Below, piece after piece: positions 8,142 to 16,988 of a stretch of 64,000 nt of DNA. The stretch's first letter is position 1. Every line of letters begins with the position of its first letter. The position numbers and the translations under genes were made by a program. Origin of the DNA: Pseudomonas hunanensis (GTDB lineage Bacteria; Pseudomonadota; Gammaproteobacteria; Pseudomonadales; Pseudomonadaceae). A model generated the notes under the pieces. That model worked only from the letters and a program-made list of their open reading frames with translations, did no database searches and was not told the DNA's origin. The stretch is from assembly GCF_013393325.1 (NCBI RefSeq), contig NZ_QJRC01000102.1:1-64000 (forward strand). Direction: 5' to 3'.

Positions 8142-8654
8142 GTGAGTCAGTCCCGGTTCAACTCCGTCTTCCTCGTCCAGCGCCTTACCCTGCTGCGTAC
8201 CCTGCAGCGCATGGTCGGCAACCCCAGCACGGCCGAAGACCTGCTGCAGGAAACCTACCTGCGGGTATCCCGCGCCCTGGGCGAGCGGCCCATCGAGCAC
8301 ATCGAGCCGTTCGTGTTCCAGACCGCGCGCAACCTGGCGCTGGACCACCTGCGCGCACGCCGGGTGCAGGCGCGCATGCTGGTCGACGATGTGCCCGACG
8401 AAGTGCTGCACAGCGTAGCCGCTCCCGCCACCAGCAGCGAGGATGCCGCCCATGCCGAGCAGTTGCTCAAGCACCTGAGCATCAGCCTCAATCAGCTAAG
8501 CGAGCGCCAGCAACGCATTTTCATCCTCAGCCGCCTGCATGGCGCCACCTACCTGGAAATTGCCGAACAACTGAGTGTTTCGCCCAGCACGGTACAAAAG
8601 GAATTGAAACTGATCATGGCGATCTGCATGGGTGTTGCCGAGCGCCTCAAGTGA
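8142..8654 (+). CDS. FecI-type ECF sigma factor for heme uptake
   Basis: 170 aa with a GTG start. The sigma-70 region 2 motif (AEDLLQETYLRV...FQTARNLALDHLRARR) and region 4 helix-turn-helix (LSERQQRIFILSRLHGATYLEIAEQLSVS) are both present. This iron-starvation sigma factor presumably drives the receptor gene downstream. It is followed by a FecR-type anti-sigma gene and a TonB receptor with a signalling domain, the standard three-part surface-signalling set. Its closest functional analogue is HasI. Fur control is indicated by the box at 8098. Confidence 0.9.
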   Translation: MSQSRFNSVFLVQRLTLLRTLQRMVGNPSTAEDLLQETYLRVSRALGERPIEHIEPFVFQTARNLALDHLRARRVQARMLVDDVPDEVLHSVAAPATSSEDAAHAEQLLKHLSISLNQLSERQQRIFILSRLHGATYLEIAEQLSVSPSTVQKELKLIMAICMGVAERLK

Positions 8655-8741
8655 GCTGAGCGCAGGCGAACGGCAACGCAAAGCCCTTGCCACACCCCGC
8701 CTTAGCCTTGATCATTCGCAAAAACCATTCAAGGATTCACC

Positions 8742-9704
8742 GTGACCGACAGCCCTGCCCCTCGCCCGTCACCTGCCGGGCCCAGTGCCCGTGCTCGTGC
8801 CATGGACGAGGCGCTGGACTGGCTGGTACGCCTGCAATGCGCAGATGCCGCAGACACCCAGGCCTTTGAAGCCTGGCTGAGCGCCGCGCCGGAGAACGCC
8901 GAGGCCTATGTCGAGGCAGAGGCATTGTGGAACGGTACGCCGTTGCACCAGGCGGCCACGCAGATGCACCAGCAGCAACGCCGCTCATGGCGTGGGCGCC
9001 TGCGCAGCCACTGGAAACCCCTGGCCACCGCCGCGGTGCTGCTGGTGGGGCTGTTCACCGTCGGTAACCTGCCCATGCGCCTGCAGGCGGATCACCTGAC
9101 CGTGGTGGGCGAACGCCAGCGCCTGCAACTGGACGACGGCGCAAAAGTGCTGCTCAACACCAATTCGGCCTTTGCCAACGACCGCCGGGACGGCCGCCAG
9201 GTCGCCCGCCTGTTACAAGGCGAGGCGTACTTCCAGGTACCGGAGGGCGCGCTGTTGCCGCTGGAGGTGCAGGCAGGGCCTGTGCGCGCCCAGGTGCGCG
9301 ACACCGATTTTGCCGTGCGCTACCTCGACGGCGAGGCCCAGGTGCGGGTGCAACGCGGCGATGTCGACCTGCAAGGCGCACGTGACCAGCGTATCCGCCT
9401 GAGTGCCGGCGACAGCATCAGCGTCGGCCCGCAAGGCTTTGGCCAGCGCCAGCGCCCCGACATGCAAAAGGACCTGGCCTGGATCGATGGCCGCCTGGTG
9501 TTCGAGAACTGCCCTTTGAGCCAGGTGCTGGCCGAAGTGCGGCGTTACTACCCAGGCTGGATCATCAACCGCAATGCACAGCTGGAAGACGTTGCCGTCA
9601 CCGGAAACTACCGCCTCGACCAGCCGCTGGAAACCCTGCGCGCGCTGGCCCACATCACCTCGGCACAGCTGCATGAGTACCCGGCGCTGGTCATTCTGAA
9701 CTGA
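8742..9704 (+). CDS. FecR-type anti-sigma factor / signal transducer
   Basis: 320 aa from a GTG with AAGGATTCACC upstream. The N-terminal cytoplasmic DUF4880-like segment (ALDWLVRLQCADAADTQAFEAWL) binds the sigma factor. One membrane helix spans about residues 92-110. The periplasmic FecR domain (RLQLDDGAKVLLNTNSAF, GEAYFQV) and C-terminal STN-like segment (VLAEVRRYYPG) receive the signal from the receptor. It transmits heme occupancy from the outer membrane to the sigma factor at 8142-8654. HasS-like by context. Confidence 0.9.
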   Translation: MTDSPAPRPSPAGPSARARAMDEALDWLVRLQCADAADTQAFEAWLSAAPENAEAYVEAEALWNGTPLHQAATQMHQQQRRSWRGRLRSHWKPLATAAVLLVGLFTVGNLPMRLQADHLTVVGERQRLQLDDGAKVLLNTNSAFANDRRDGRQVARLLQGEAYFQVPEGALLPLEVQAGPVRAQVRDTDFAVRYLDGEAQVRVQRGDVDLQGARDQRIRLSAGDSISVGPQGFGQRQRPDMQKDLAWIDGRLVFENCPLSQVLAEVRRYYPGWIINRNAQLEDVAVTGNYRLDQPLETLRALAHITSAQLHEYPALVILN

Positions 9705-9830
9705 CCCTGAAATTATTTTTACGCGGTCGTGCTACCCCGCTCGTCTCGTTATAGCCAATGCAACTGATTCTTGTTTGAAAACGAGAACAGTCATCACCTA
9801 TAACAGTCCGCGCGTCTGGGAGCGCTTCCG

Positions 9831-12419
9831 ATGTCCACTGGTCCTACCCGCTCGTCCACCCTTCCCCGCCGTACAGGGCAACTGTCCCTATTGACCCTGG
9901 CCCTGCTCGCCAGCGGTGCCTGCAGCCTCCCGGCGCTGGCCGCCGAGCCGGCCCAGGCCAGCAGCCCGCGCATGGGCGACTATCGCTTCAGCATCGGCCA
10001 GCAGCCCCTGGTGTCGGCGATCAACGCCTTCAGCCAGGTCACCGGCTGGCAGGTCGGCTTCAGCGCCGAGCTGGCCGACGGCGTGGCCTCGCCTGGGGTA
10101 CAGGGTTCGCTGCCGCCAGATGCCGCACTCAAGCGCCTGCTGCATGGAACGGGCCTGAGCTTTCGCAAGATCAGCAACGGCAACGTGGTTCTTGAGCGCC
10201 AGACCGTCGGTAACGTGATCGCTTTGCAGCAGGTGACCGTCAGCGCCACCCGTAGCGCCCAGGACGTCAGCCAGGTGCCGAGCACGGTCAGCGTGCAGAC
10301 CCGCGAGCAACTGGACCGGCAAAACGTCAACAACATCCAGGACCTGGTGCGTTACGAGCCGGGTGTGTCGGTGGCAGGTACCGGCCAACGCAGCGGCCTG
10401 AACGGCTACAACATCCGAGGTATCGACGGCGAGCGGATCCTCACCCAGGTTGACGGCGTGTCGATCCCGGACAGCTTCTTCTATGGCCCCTATGCCCAGA
10501 CCCAACGCAACTACGTCGACCCAGAAATCGTCAAGCGCGTGGAAATCCTCCGCGGCCCGGCCTCGGTGCTGTACGGCAGCAACGCCATCGGCGGCGCGGT
10601 CAGCTACTTCACCCTCGACCCGGACGACATCATCAAGCCTGGCAAAGACGTGGGTGCACGCCTGAAAACCGGTTACAGCTCGGCTGACGAAAGCTGGCTG
10701 ACCTCCGCCACCGTCGCCGGCCGCGAGGGTGATTTCGATGGCCTGCTGCACCTGAGCCAGCGCAACGGCCACGAGACTGAAACCCACGGCAGCCACAGCG
10801 GTGCCGGCCTGTCGCGCACCGAAGCCAATCCAATGGATGTGCGCACCACCAACGTGCTGGCCAAGCTGGGCTGGAACTACGCCGATGACGCGCGCCTGGG
10901 CTTCACCTACGAACGCTACAAGGATGACCGCGACCAGAACATCCTCAGCGCGGTGGGCGGGCCGTTCATTCCGGGCTTTGGCGGCACGGGCTATTACAAG
11001 GCGCGCAATGGCAACGACACCATCACCCGCGAGCGCTTTGGCATCAACCATGAGTTCGGCCTGGATTCGCTGGTCGCCGACCACGTCAAGTGGAGCCTGA
11101 ACTACCAGATCGCCAAGACCGACCAGCACACCGAAGAAGTCTACGCACCGCCTGGCCGCCAGGTGCTGCGTACCCGCGACACCACCTACAAGGACCGCCA
11201 GTGGGTGTTCGACGCCCAGCTGGACAAGGCCTTCAGCATCGGCGCCACCGACCATCTGCTGACCTATGGCACCACGATCAAGCACGAGAAAATCACCGGG
11301 TCCCGCAGCGGCACCGGCACCTGCCTGACCGTGGGCTCCGGTTGCTCCGCCGCTGGCGCCGAACGCCCGGCAGACGGCCAGGTTCTGGTCAGCGACTTCC
11401 CGGACCCGACCGTAAACACCTACAGCCTGTTCGTGCAGGATGAAATCCGCTGGAACAACTGGACCTTCATGCCCGGTGCGCGCTACGACTACACGCGCAT
11501 GGAACCCAAGTTCACCGACGAATTCCTGCGCGGCCTGGAGTCCACCGGCACGGCACCCACCTCCCAGGACGACTCGGACAAGAAGTGGCACCGTGTGTCG
11601 CCCAAGCTCGGCGTGACCTACGCCTTCAACGACAACTACACCTGGTATGGCCAGTACGCCGAAGGCTTCCGCACCCCGACCGCCAAGGCCATGTACGGAA
11701 AATTCGTCAACCTTGAGGAAGGTTACCGCGTAGAAGGCAACCCCGGCCTGGAACCGGAAAAGAGCAAAAGCTACGAAACCGGCCTGCGTGGCAACTTCGA
11801 CGCGGGTAACTTCGACGTGGCGGTGTTCTACAACAAGTACCGCGACTTCATCGACGAAGACGCCGTGCAAAGCGCCAACCTGGAACAGACCTTCCAGGCC
11901 AACAACATCAAGCACGCCACCATCAAGGGTGCCGAGGTCAAGGGCCGCCTGAACCTGGACCACTTCGGCGCACCGCAGGGCCTCTATACCCAGGGCTCGA
12001 TTGCCTACACCTATGGTCGTAACGATGACACCGGTGAACCGCTGAACAGCGTCAACCCGCTGAAGGGCGTATTCGGCCTGGGTTACGAGCAGCAGAACTA
12101 CGGCGGCCTGCTGAGCTGGACACTGGTCAAGCGCAAGACCCGTGTCGACGACTCCAGCTTCTACTCCCCCGACGGTTCGAGCTCGAAGTTCCGCACCCCG
12201 GGCTACGGCGTGCTGGACCTGACCGGCTTCTACAAGGTTACCGACGACGTGACCATCAACGCCGGCCTGTACAACCTCACCGACAAGAAATACTGGCAGT
12301 GGGATTCGGTACGCAGCTACGACGGCCAGGGTGAGGCAGCTGTGACCCAGCCAGCCAACATCGACCGCTTGACCATGCCAGGGCGCAACTTCGGTATCAA
12401 TGTGGTTTGGGATATCTGA
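9831..12419 (+). CDS. TonB-dependent heme receptor with signalling domain
   Basis: 862 aa. A signal peptide is followed by an STN signalling domain (about residues 50-125), a TonB box region near VTVSATRSAQ, the plug (NIQDLVRYEPGVSV, GIDGERI, VEILRGPASVLYGSNAIGG) and the beta-barrel. The FRTP...NPGLEPE boxes mark the heme/hemoglobin receptor subfamily. Between them I see no histidine, only tyrosines, so heme ligation would resemble the Tyr-containing site reported for PhuR rather than the His of HemR. Heme oxygenase downstream supports the substrate. Transcription probably depends on the adjacent ECF sigma factor. Confidence 0.9.
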   Translation: MSTGPTRSSTLPRRTGQLSLLTLALLASGACSLPALAAEPAQASSPRMGDYRFSIGQQPLVSAINAFSQVTGWQVGFSAELADGVASPGVQGSLPPDAALKRLLHGTGLSFRKISNGNVVLERQTVGNVIALQQVTVSATRSAQDVSQVPSTVSVQTREQLDRQNVNNIQDLVRYEPGVSVAGTGQRSGLNGYNIRGIDGERILTQVDGVSIPDSFFYGPYAQTQRNYVDPEIVKRVEILRGPASVLYGSNAIGGAVSYFTLDPDDIIKPGKDVGARLKTGYSSADESWLTSATVAGREGDFDGLLHLSQRNGHETETHGSHSGAGLSRTEANPMDVRTTNVLAKLGWNYADDARLGFTYERYKDDRDQNILSAVGGPFIPGFGGTGYYKARNGNDTITRERFGINHEFGLDSLVADHVKWSLNYQIAKTDQHTEEVYAPPGRQVLRTRDTTYKDRQWVFDAQLDKAFSIGATDHLLTYGTTIKHEKITGSRSGTGTCLTVGSGCSAAGAERPADGQVLVSDFPDPTVNTYSLFVQDEIRWNNWTFMPGARYDYTRMEPKFTDEFLRGLESTGTAPTSQDDSDKKWHRVSPKLGVTYAFNDNYTWYGQYAEGFRTPTAKAMYGKFVNLEEGYRVEGNPGLEPEKSKSYETGLRGNFDAGNFDVAVFYNKYRDFIDEDAVQSANLEQTFQANNIKHATIKGAEVKGRLNLDHFGAPQGLYTQGSIAYTYGRNDDTGEPLNSVNPLKGVFGLGYEQQNYGGLLSWTLVKRKTRVDDSSFYSPDGSSSKFRTPGYGVLDLTGFYKVTDDVTINAGLYNLTDKKYWQWDSVRSYDGQGEAAVTQPANIDRLTMPGRNFGINVVWDI

Positions 12420-12428
12420 TCCCTCACG

Positions 12429-12538
12429 CCTGTACCGGCCTCTTCGCGGGTAAACCCGCTCCCACAGGTATTGCGCAGGCCTTGGGCCCTGTGATGTTCC
12501 TGTGGGAGCGGGTTCACCCGCGAAGAGGCCGGTACAGG
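12429..12538. repeat. REP pair (family B), inverted
   Basis: Two 40-base copies (12429-12468 and 12499-12538) of the other REP family (CCGGCCTCTTCGCGGG...CCCGCTCCCACAGG), facing each other between receptor and heme oxygenase. The arms are almost fully complementary, so the pair could make a very stable stem that separates expression of the two genes. Confidence 0.9.
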
Positions 12539-12622
12539 CAACACAAATACTGGCTTTTTTTACTGTCACTCCCCCGCTGTTTCGTCTTGTATCTAGACGC
12601 CCCTTTTTCCAAGGACTGCCCC

Positions 12623-13216
12623 ATGACCGAACGCCCAGCCCTGCGCTCCCAGCGCCTGAACCAGATCACCCACGCCCCGCACGCCGAGCTGGATGCCCTG
12701 GTCAAATCCCACGCGCCCTTCGACAGCCGCGAAAGCTTCGCCCGTTTTGTCGTTGCCCAGTACCTGTTCCAATCCGAGCTGCAGGCGCTGTACAACGACC
12801 CACAACTGATCGCCATCGTCCCCGACCTGGCCGAGCGCTGCCGCGCAGACCAGGCCCGTCTCGACCTCGCTGACCTCGACACCGAAGTGCCGGCCGCCGT
12901 GCCAGGTGCCGTGGGCAACCCAAGCCTGGGCGAGGCAATGGGCTGGATCTTCGTCTCCGAAGGCTCCAAACTGGGCGCTGCGTTTCTGATCAAGCGTGCC
13001 GTGGCCCTGGAACTGTCCGACAGCTTCGGTGCCCGCCACTTGGGCGAGCCAGCCGGTGGCCGTGCCGAAGGCTGGAAGCAGTTCACCCGCATCCTTGATG
13101 GGCTGGAACTCTCGGCCGATGAGGAAGCCGCTGCCGAGCGCGGCGCGGTTGCCGCTTTCGAGCGTTTCACCGAGCTGCTCAAGCACGCCTATGCCGCGGA
13201 TGCCGCGCTGGTTTGA
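12623..13216 (+). CDS. hemO: Heme oxygenase
   Basis: 197 aa from the ATG at 12623 (AAGGA upstream). An earlier in-frame start runs through a REP element and is rejected. It opens the heme ring to release iron, biliverdin and CO in the cytoplasm. The expected proximal heme ligand is His20 (ITHAPHAELDAL), and the distal-helix signature GWIFVSEGSKLGAA is intact. Its size agrees with the HemO/PigA family (about 198 aa). Position after the heme receptor completes a heme-iron acquisition unit. Confidence 0.93.
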   Translation: MTERPALRSQRLNQITHAPHAELDALVKSHAPFDSRESFARFVVAQYLFQSELQALYNDPQLIAIVPDLAERCRADQARLDLADLDTEVPAAVPGAVGNPSLGEAMGWIFVSEGSKLGAAFLIKRAVALELSDSFGARHLGEPAGGRAEGWKQFTRILDGLELSADEEAAAERGAVAAFERFTELLKHAYAADAALV

Positions 13217-13227
13217 TACGCCGTAGC

Positions 13228-13248
13228 CGGCCACCCCTCCGGTGGCCG
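13228..13248. other. Short hairpin between hemO and the DUF454 gene
   Basis: CGGCCACC-N5-GGTGGCCG, an 8-bp perfect stem, followed by AACCGTTTTA. It may be a weak terminator or processing site; the T-run is short and displaced. Confidence 0.35.
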
Positions 13249-13270
13249 AACCGTTTTATGCAGTGAGAAC

Positions 13271-13684
13271 ATGACCCAACCAGCCCGCTCGAAACTCGCC
13301 CGCCTGTTGTATGGAATCCTGGCTTACGTGAGCCTCGGGGTGGGCCTGGTCGCCATCGTGATTCCCGGCTTGCCGACCACCGAGTTCATCCTGCTGGCCG
13401 CCTGGGCCGCCACGCGCAGCTCACCGCGCCTTTCGGCCTGGCTGGAGAACCACCGGTTGTTCGGGCCGATCCTGTACAACTGGCGCAACGGCAAGGTGAT
13501 CCAGCGCCGGGCCAAGGTCAGCGCGACCCTCAGCATGCTGCTGTGCGCCGGGCTGATGCTGACCTTCCTTGAACACCACTGGCCAGTGTTCCTGGCTATC
13601 GCCGGCATGACTCTGGGCAACCTGTGGATCTGGTCGCGCCCGGAGCACGCCTGCCCCGCCCCATCACAAGCTCAGCAGCCCTGA
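13271..13684 (+). CDS. DUF454 inner-membrane protein (YbaN family)
   Basis: 137 aa with three hydrophobic segments (about residues 11-33, 36-50 and 83-115). The family signature is the early GLPTTEFILLAAWAATRSSPRLSAWLENH block followed by FGPILYNWRNGKVI. Its function is unknown. It frequently accompanies heme or iron genes in pseudomonads, and here it follows hemO by 54 bases. Its 3' end overlaps the convergent arcD2 by 21 bases with no terminator between. Confidence 0.8.
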   Translation: MTQPARSKLARLLYGILAYVSLGVGLVAIVIPGLPTTEFILLAAWAATRSSPRLSAWLENHRLFGPILYNWRNGKVIQRRAKVSATLSMLLCAGLMLTFLEHHWPVFLAIAGMTLGNLWIWSRPEHACPAPSQAQQP

Positions 13685-15091
13685 ATACAAGGCGTAGGCC
13701 GCCAGCGCAGCGCCCACCAGCACAGCGGCGAAAATCAGCTTTTCCCAGCTAGTGAACAGGGTCTGGCCTTGCTCATGCTTGGCCCTGGCGAACAGGATCA
13801 CACCTGGGGCGTACAGCAGCGCCGACAGCAACAGGTACTTGAGCCCGCCCGCATACAGCAGCCACACGGCATACAGCAAGGCAACCAGCGCCACCAGCAA
13901 GTCCTTGCGCCGCAACCCCGGCTGCCCGGCATAGGTTTCTGCGCGCACCGCCAGCAGCACGGCATAGGCCGCCGACCACAGGTAGGGCACCAGGATCATC
14001 GACGAGGCCAGGTAGATGAGGCTGGTGTAGGTACCGGCCGAGAACAGCGTAATCAGCAGGAACCCCTGGATCATGCAGTTGGTCAGCCAAAGGGCGTTGG
14101 CTGGCACATGGTTGGCGTTTTCCTTGGCTAGAAAGCGCGGCATGGTCTTGTCCCGCGCCGTGGCAAACAGGATCTCGGCACACAGCAGCGCCCACGAAAG
14201 CAAGGCGCCGAGCAGCGAGACCGCCAAGCCAAGGCTGATCAGCAAGGCGCCCCAGGGGCCGACAATATGCTCCAGCACCGAGGCCAGCGAGGGGTTCTGC
14301 AGCCCGGCCAACTCCGGCTGGGTCATCACCCCCAGCGACAACACGTTGACCAGCACCAGCAGCGCCAGTACACCGAGAAAGCCGATGACCGTGGCCTTAC
14401 CCACGTCAGAACGACGCTCGGCGCGCCCGGAATACACGCTGGCGCCCTCGATGCCGATGAATACGAACACGGTCACCAGCATCATGTTGCGCACCTGCTC
14501 CAGCACGCTGCCGAACTGCGGGTTGCTGAGGCCCCAGATATCCCGGGTGAAGATATCGGCGCGGAAGGCGAATGCCGCGATCACCACAAAGATCAACAGC
14601 GGCACCACCTTGGCTACCGTGGTCACCTGGTTGATGAACGCGGCTTCCTTGATGCCTCGCAGCACCAGGAAATGCACAGACCACAGCAACAGCGACGCGC
14701 AGCCGATGGCAATGGGCGTGTTGCCTTCGCCGAAAACGGGAAAGTAGAAGCCCAGGGTGCTGAACAGCAGTACGAAATAACCAACGTTACCCAGCCAGGC
14801 ACTGATCCAGTAGCCCCAGGCCGAGGAAAAGCCCATGTACTCGCCGAAACCGGCCTTGGCATAGGCGTACACCCCTGAGTCCAGCTCGGGCTTGCGGTTG
14901 GCCAAGGTCTGGAACACGAAGGCCAGGGCCAGCATGCCAACCGCGGTGATCCCCCAGCCGATCAACACAGCCCCCACATCGGCGCGCGCGGCCATGTTCT
15001 GCGGCAGCGAGAAGATCCCGCCACCGATCATCGAGCCGACCACCAGCGCGATCAGCGCGCCCAGGCGCAGCTTCTGTCCCGGTTCGCTCAT
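13664..15091 (-). CDS. arcD2: Arginine/ornithine antiporter, second copy
   Basis: 475 aa from the ATG at 15091, which has GGGAGG upstream; an ATG 18 bases earlier lacks support. APC-family transporter with about 12 helices, GSMIGGGIFSLPQNMA near the N-terminus and the LRGIKEAAFIN motif. Exchanges external arginine for ornithine. It is the same length as arcD1 (15528-16955) and very similar, with long identical protein blocks and DNA matches of 30 bases or so. It points away from the arcA-arcB-arcC genes. Confidence 0.9.
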   Translation of the reverse strand: MSEPGQKLRLGALIALVVGSMIGGGIFSLPQNMAARADVGAVLIGWGITAVGMLALAFVFQTLANRKPELDSGVYAYAKAGFGEYMGFSSAWGYWISAWLGNVGYFVLLFSTLGFYFPVFGEGNTPIAIGCASLLLWSVHFLVLRGIKEAAFINQVTTVAKVVPLLIFVVIAAFAFRADIFTRDIWGLSNPQFGSVLEQVRNMMLVTVFVFIGIEGASVYSGRAERRSDVGKATVIGFLGVLALLVLVNVLSLGVMTQPELAGLQNPSLASVLEHIVGPWGALLISLGLAVSLLGALLSWALLCAEILFATARDKTMPRFLAKENANHVPANALWLTNCMIQGFLLITLFSAGTYTSLIYLASSMILVPYLWSAAYAVLLAVRAETYAGQPGLRRKDLLVALVALLYAVWLLYAGGLKYLLLSALLYAPGVILFARAKHEQGQTLFTSWEKLIFAAVLVGAALAAYALYSGLLSL

Positions 15092-15418
15092 GAGCCTCCC
15101 TTTTTTCAAGCCCTGTCATGCATTTGTAACCGCTTTGCGGGCCATATAAATGTTGTTACTTATACTGTAGACGCGGGTTAAACCTATAGCACTAATAACT
15201 GCTTTGTCTATGCAGCCCTTCTCTCAAAATTAGCAGCAGTACGGCAACTAGAAAAGAAACTGATAAAACTCAAAATTCTTGTGAAAAATTTGCGAAAGCG
15301 GCAAAAGCGGCTAGTTTCAAGCTTCGCAGGCTGAACAGAGCGTTTGCTCTAGAAGGACATGGAGGTGCCAGCGCGCAAGGCCTGCAGCTTAAGCTGTCGG
15401 CACTCTCCAGGAGCACCC

Positions 15419-15442
15419 GTGAAGGAAATTTCCTACCTTCAC
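15419..15442. promoter_or_regulatory. 24-base palindrome upstream of the arc ANR box
   Basis: GTGAAGG at each end (inverted) with an inner GGAAATTTCC palindrome. Its centre (15430.5) is exactly 30 bases, about three helical turns, upstream of the ANR box centre. It may be a second activator site; ArgR is the known partner in P. aeruginosa, but the sequence does not clearly match ArgR sites. Confidence 0.35.
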
Positions 15443-15453
15443 ATCGCCTTAAA

Positions 15454-15502
15454 CTGACGCAAGTCAGGTTACGGCAAAGGCGTCGGATCTATTCTGTCGT
15501 CA
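15454..15502 (+). promoter_or_regulatory. ANR-type anaerobic promoter of arcD1-arcA-arcB-arcC
   Basis: CTGAC-GCAA-GTCAG at 15454-15467 is a perfect dyad one base per half-site from the ANR/FNR consensus (TTGAC/T-N4-G/ATCAA). A -10 element, TATTCT, lies at 15490-15495. The implied start near 15502 places the dyad at -41.5, the classic class II FNR position. ANR control of arc genes under low oxygen is established in Pseudomonas. Confidence 0.65.
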
Positions 15503-15527
15503 ACTTTCTCCTGGCAGGAGTTGTTAA

Positions 15528-16955
15528 ATGTCTGATTCATCCGGAAAACTAAAGCTTGGTGCGTTAGTTGCACTTGTCGTCGGTTCGATGATTGGTGGCG
15601 GGATCTTCTCGCTGCCGCAAAACATGGCCGCCAGCGCTGGGGTTGGCGCGGTGTTGATCGGTTGGGGCATCACCGCGGTCGGCATGCTGACCCTGGCGTT
15701 CGTGTTCCAGACCTTGGCCAACCGCAAGCCTGATCTGGATGGCGGGGTATATGCCTACGCCAAGGCCGGTTTTGGCGACTACATGGGCTTCTCCTCAGCC
15801 TGGGGCTACTGGATCAGTGCCTGGCTGGGCAACGTCGGCTACTTCGTGCTGTTGTTCAGCACCTTGGGCTACTTCTTCCCAATCTTCGGTGAAGGCAACA
15901 CGCCGGCCGCCATCATTGGCGCGTCGATCCTGTTGTGGGCCGTGCACTTCCTGGTATTGCGCGGTATCAAGGAGGCAGCGTTCATCAACCTGGTCACCAC
16001 CGTGGCCAAAGTGGTGCCGCTGGTGCTGTTCGCCCTGATCTGCCTGTTCGCTTTCAGGCTCGATATCTTCACCGCCGACATCTGGGCCGTAGGCACACCA
16101 GAGCTTGGCAGCGTGATGAACCAAGTGCGCAACATGATGCTGGTCACCGTGTGGGTGTTCATCGGCATCGAGGGCGCGAGCATCTTCTCGTCCCGGGCGG
16201 AAAAACGCTCTGACGTGGGTAAGGCCACGGTCATCGGCTTCGTTACCGTGCTGCTGTTCCTGGTGCTGGTCAACGTGCTGTCGCTGGGCATCATGACCCA
16301 ACCAGAGCTGGCCAAGCTGCAGAACCCGTCGATGGCCGCCGTGCTGGAACATGTGGTCGGCCACTGGGGCGCGGTGCTGATCAGCGTCGGCCTGATCATC
16401 TCGCTGCTGGGGGCCCTGCTGTCCTGGGTGCTGCTGTGCGCCGAGATCATGTTCGCCGCCGCCAAGGACCACACCATGCCGGAGTTCCTGCGCCGCGAGA
16501 ACGCCAACCAGGTACCGGCCAACGCCCTGTGGCTGACCAACGCCATGGTGCAGATCTTCCTGGTGATCACGCTGTTCTCCAACAGCACCTACCTGTCGCT
16601 GATCTACCTCGCCACCTCGATGATCCTAGTGCCCTACCTGTGGTCGGCGGCCTACGCCTTCCTGCTGGCACTGCGCAGCGAAACCTACGAACAGGCCCTG
16701 GCCGAGCGCAAGAAAGACCTGATCATCGGCGGTATCGCCTTGTTGTACGCCGTCTGGCTGCTGTACGCCGGCGGTGTGAAATACCTGCTGCTCTCGGCCC
16801 TGCTCTACGCACCTGGCGCCATCCTGTTCGCCAAGGCCAAGCGTGAGGTAGGCCAACCTGTCTTCACCAACGTGGAAAAACTGATCTTCGCAGCCGTGGT
16901 CGTCGGCGCCCTGGTGGCAGCCTTTGGCCTGTACGACGGCTTCCTGACCCTTTGA
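15528..16955 (+). CDS. arcD1: Arginine/ornithine antiporter, first copy
   Basis: 475 aa, ATG at 15528 with GGCAGGAG upstream. APC-family transporter with GSMIGGGIFSLPQNMA and LRGIKEAAFIN, about 12 transmembrane segments. It brings arginine in and moves ornithine out, an exchange that costs no energy, and feeds ArcA 33 bases downstream. It leads the arcD1-arcA-arcB-arcC operon behind the ANR promoter. Confidence 0.95.
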   Translation: MSDSSGKLKLGALVALVVGSMIGGGIFSLPQNMAASAGVGAVLIGWGITAVGMLTLAFVFQTLANRKPDLDGGVYAYAKAGFGDYMGFSSAWGYWISAWLGNVGYFVLLFSTLGYFFPIFGEGNTPAAIIGASILLWAVHFLVLRGIKEAAFINLVTTVAKVVPLVLFALICLFAFRLDIFTADIWAVGTPELGSVMNQVRNMMLVTVWVFIGIEGASIFSSRAEKRSDVGKATVIGFVTVLLFLVLVNVLSLGIMTQPELAKLQNPSMAAVLEHVVGHWGAVLISVGLIISLLGALLSWVLLCAEIMFAAAKDHTMPEFLRRENANQVPANALWLTNAMVQIFLVITLFSNSTYLSLIYLATSMILVPYLWSAAYAFLLALRSETYEQALAERKKDLIIGGIALLYAVWLLYAGGVKYLLLSALLYAPGAILFAKAKREVGQPVFTNVEKLIFAAVVVGALVAAFGLYDGFLTL

Positions 16956-16988
16956 CCCACGTCTTCGTTCAATTGGAGGAATGAAACC

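Larger units (their letters stand above)
15092..15527. other. Divergent arcD2/arcD1 regulatory region
   Basis: 436 bases without a gene. The right end holds an ANR promoter (15454-15502) and a 24-base palindrome (15419-15442). On the left, minus-strand TATAAG near 15166-15171 could be the arcD2 -10 element. The middle (15220-15320) is AT-rich and contains nothing I can name. Confidence 0.6.

Noticed and set aside
12429..12538. Possible CRISPR or mobile-element ends at the inverted repeats
   Set aside because: The repeats occur as single inverted pairs matching known Pseudomonas REP sequences. There are no regular spacers, target duplications or transposase genes.
9888..12569. Long open frame of 893 codons on the minus strand across the heme receptor
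   Set aside because: It lies antisense to a clear TonB receptor. Strong GC bias at third positions creates such frames, and its translation has no domain or signal and is low-complexity in Val, Gly, Ala and His.
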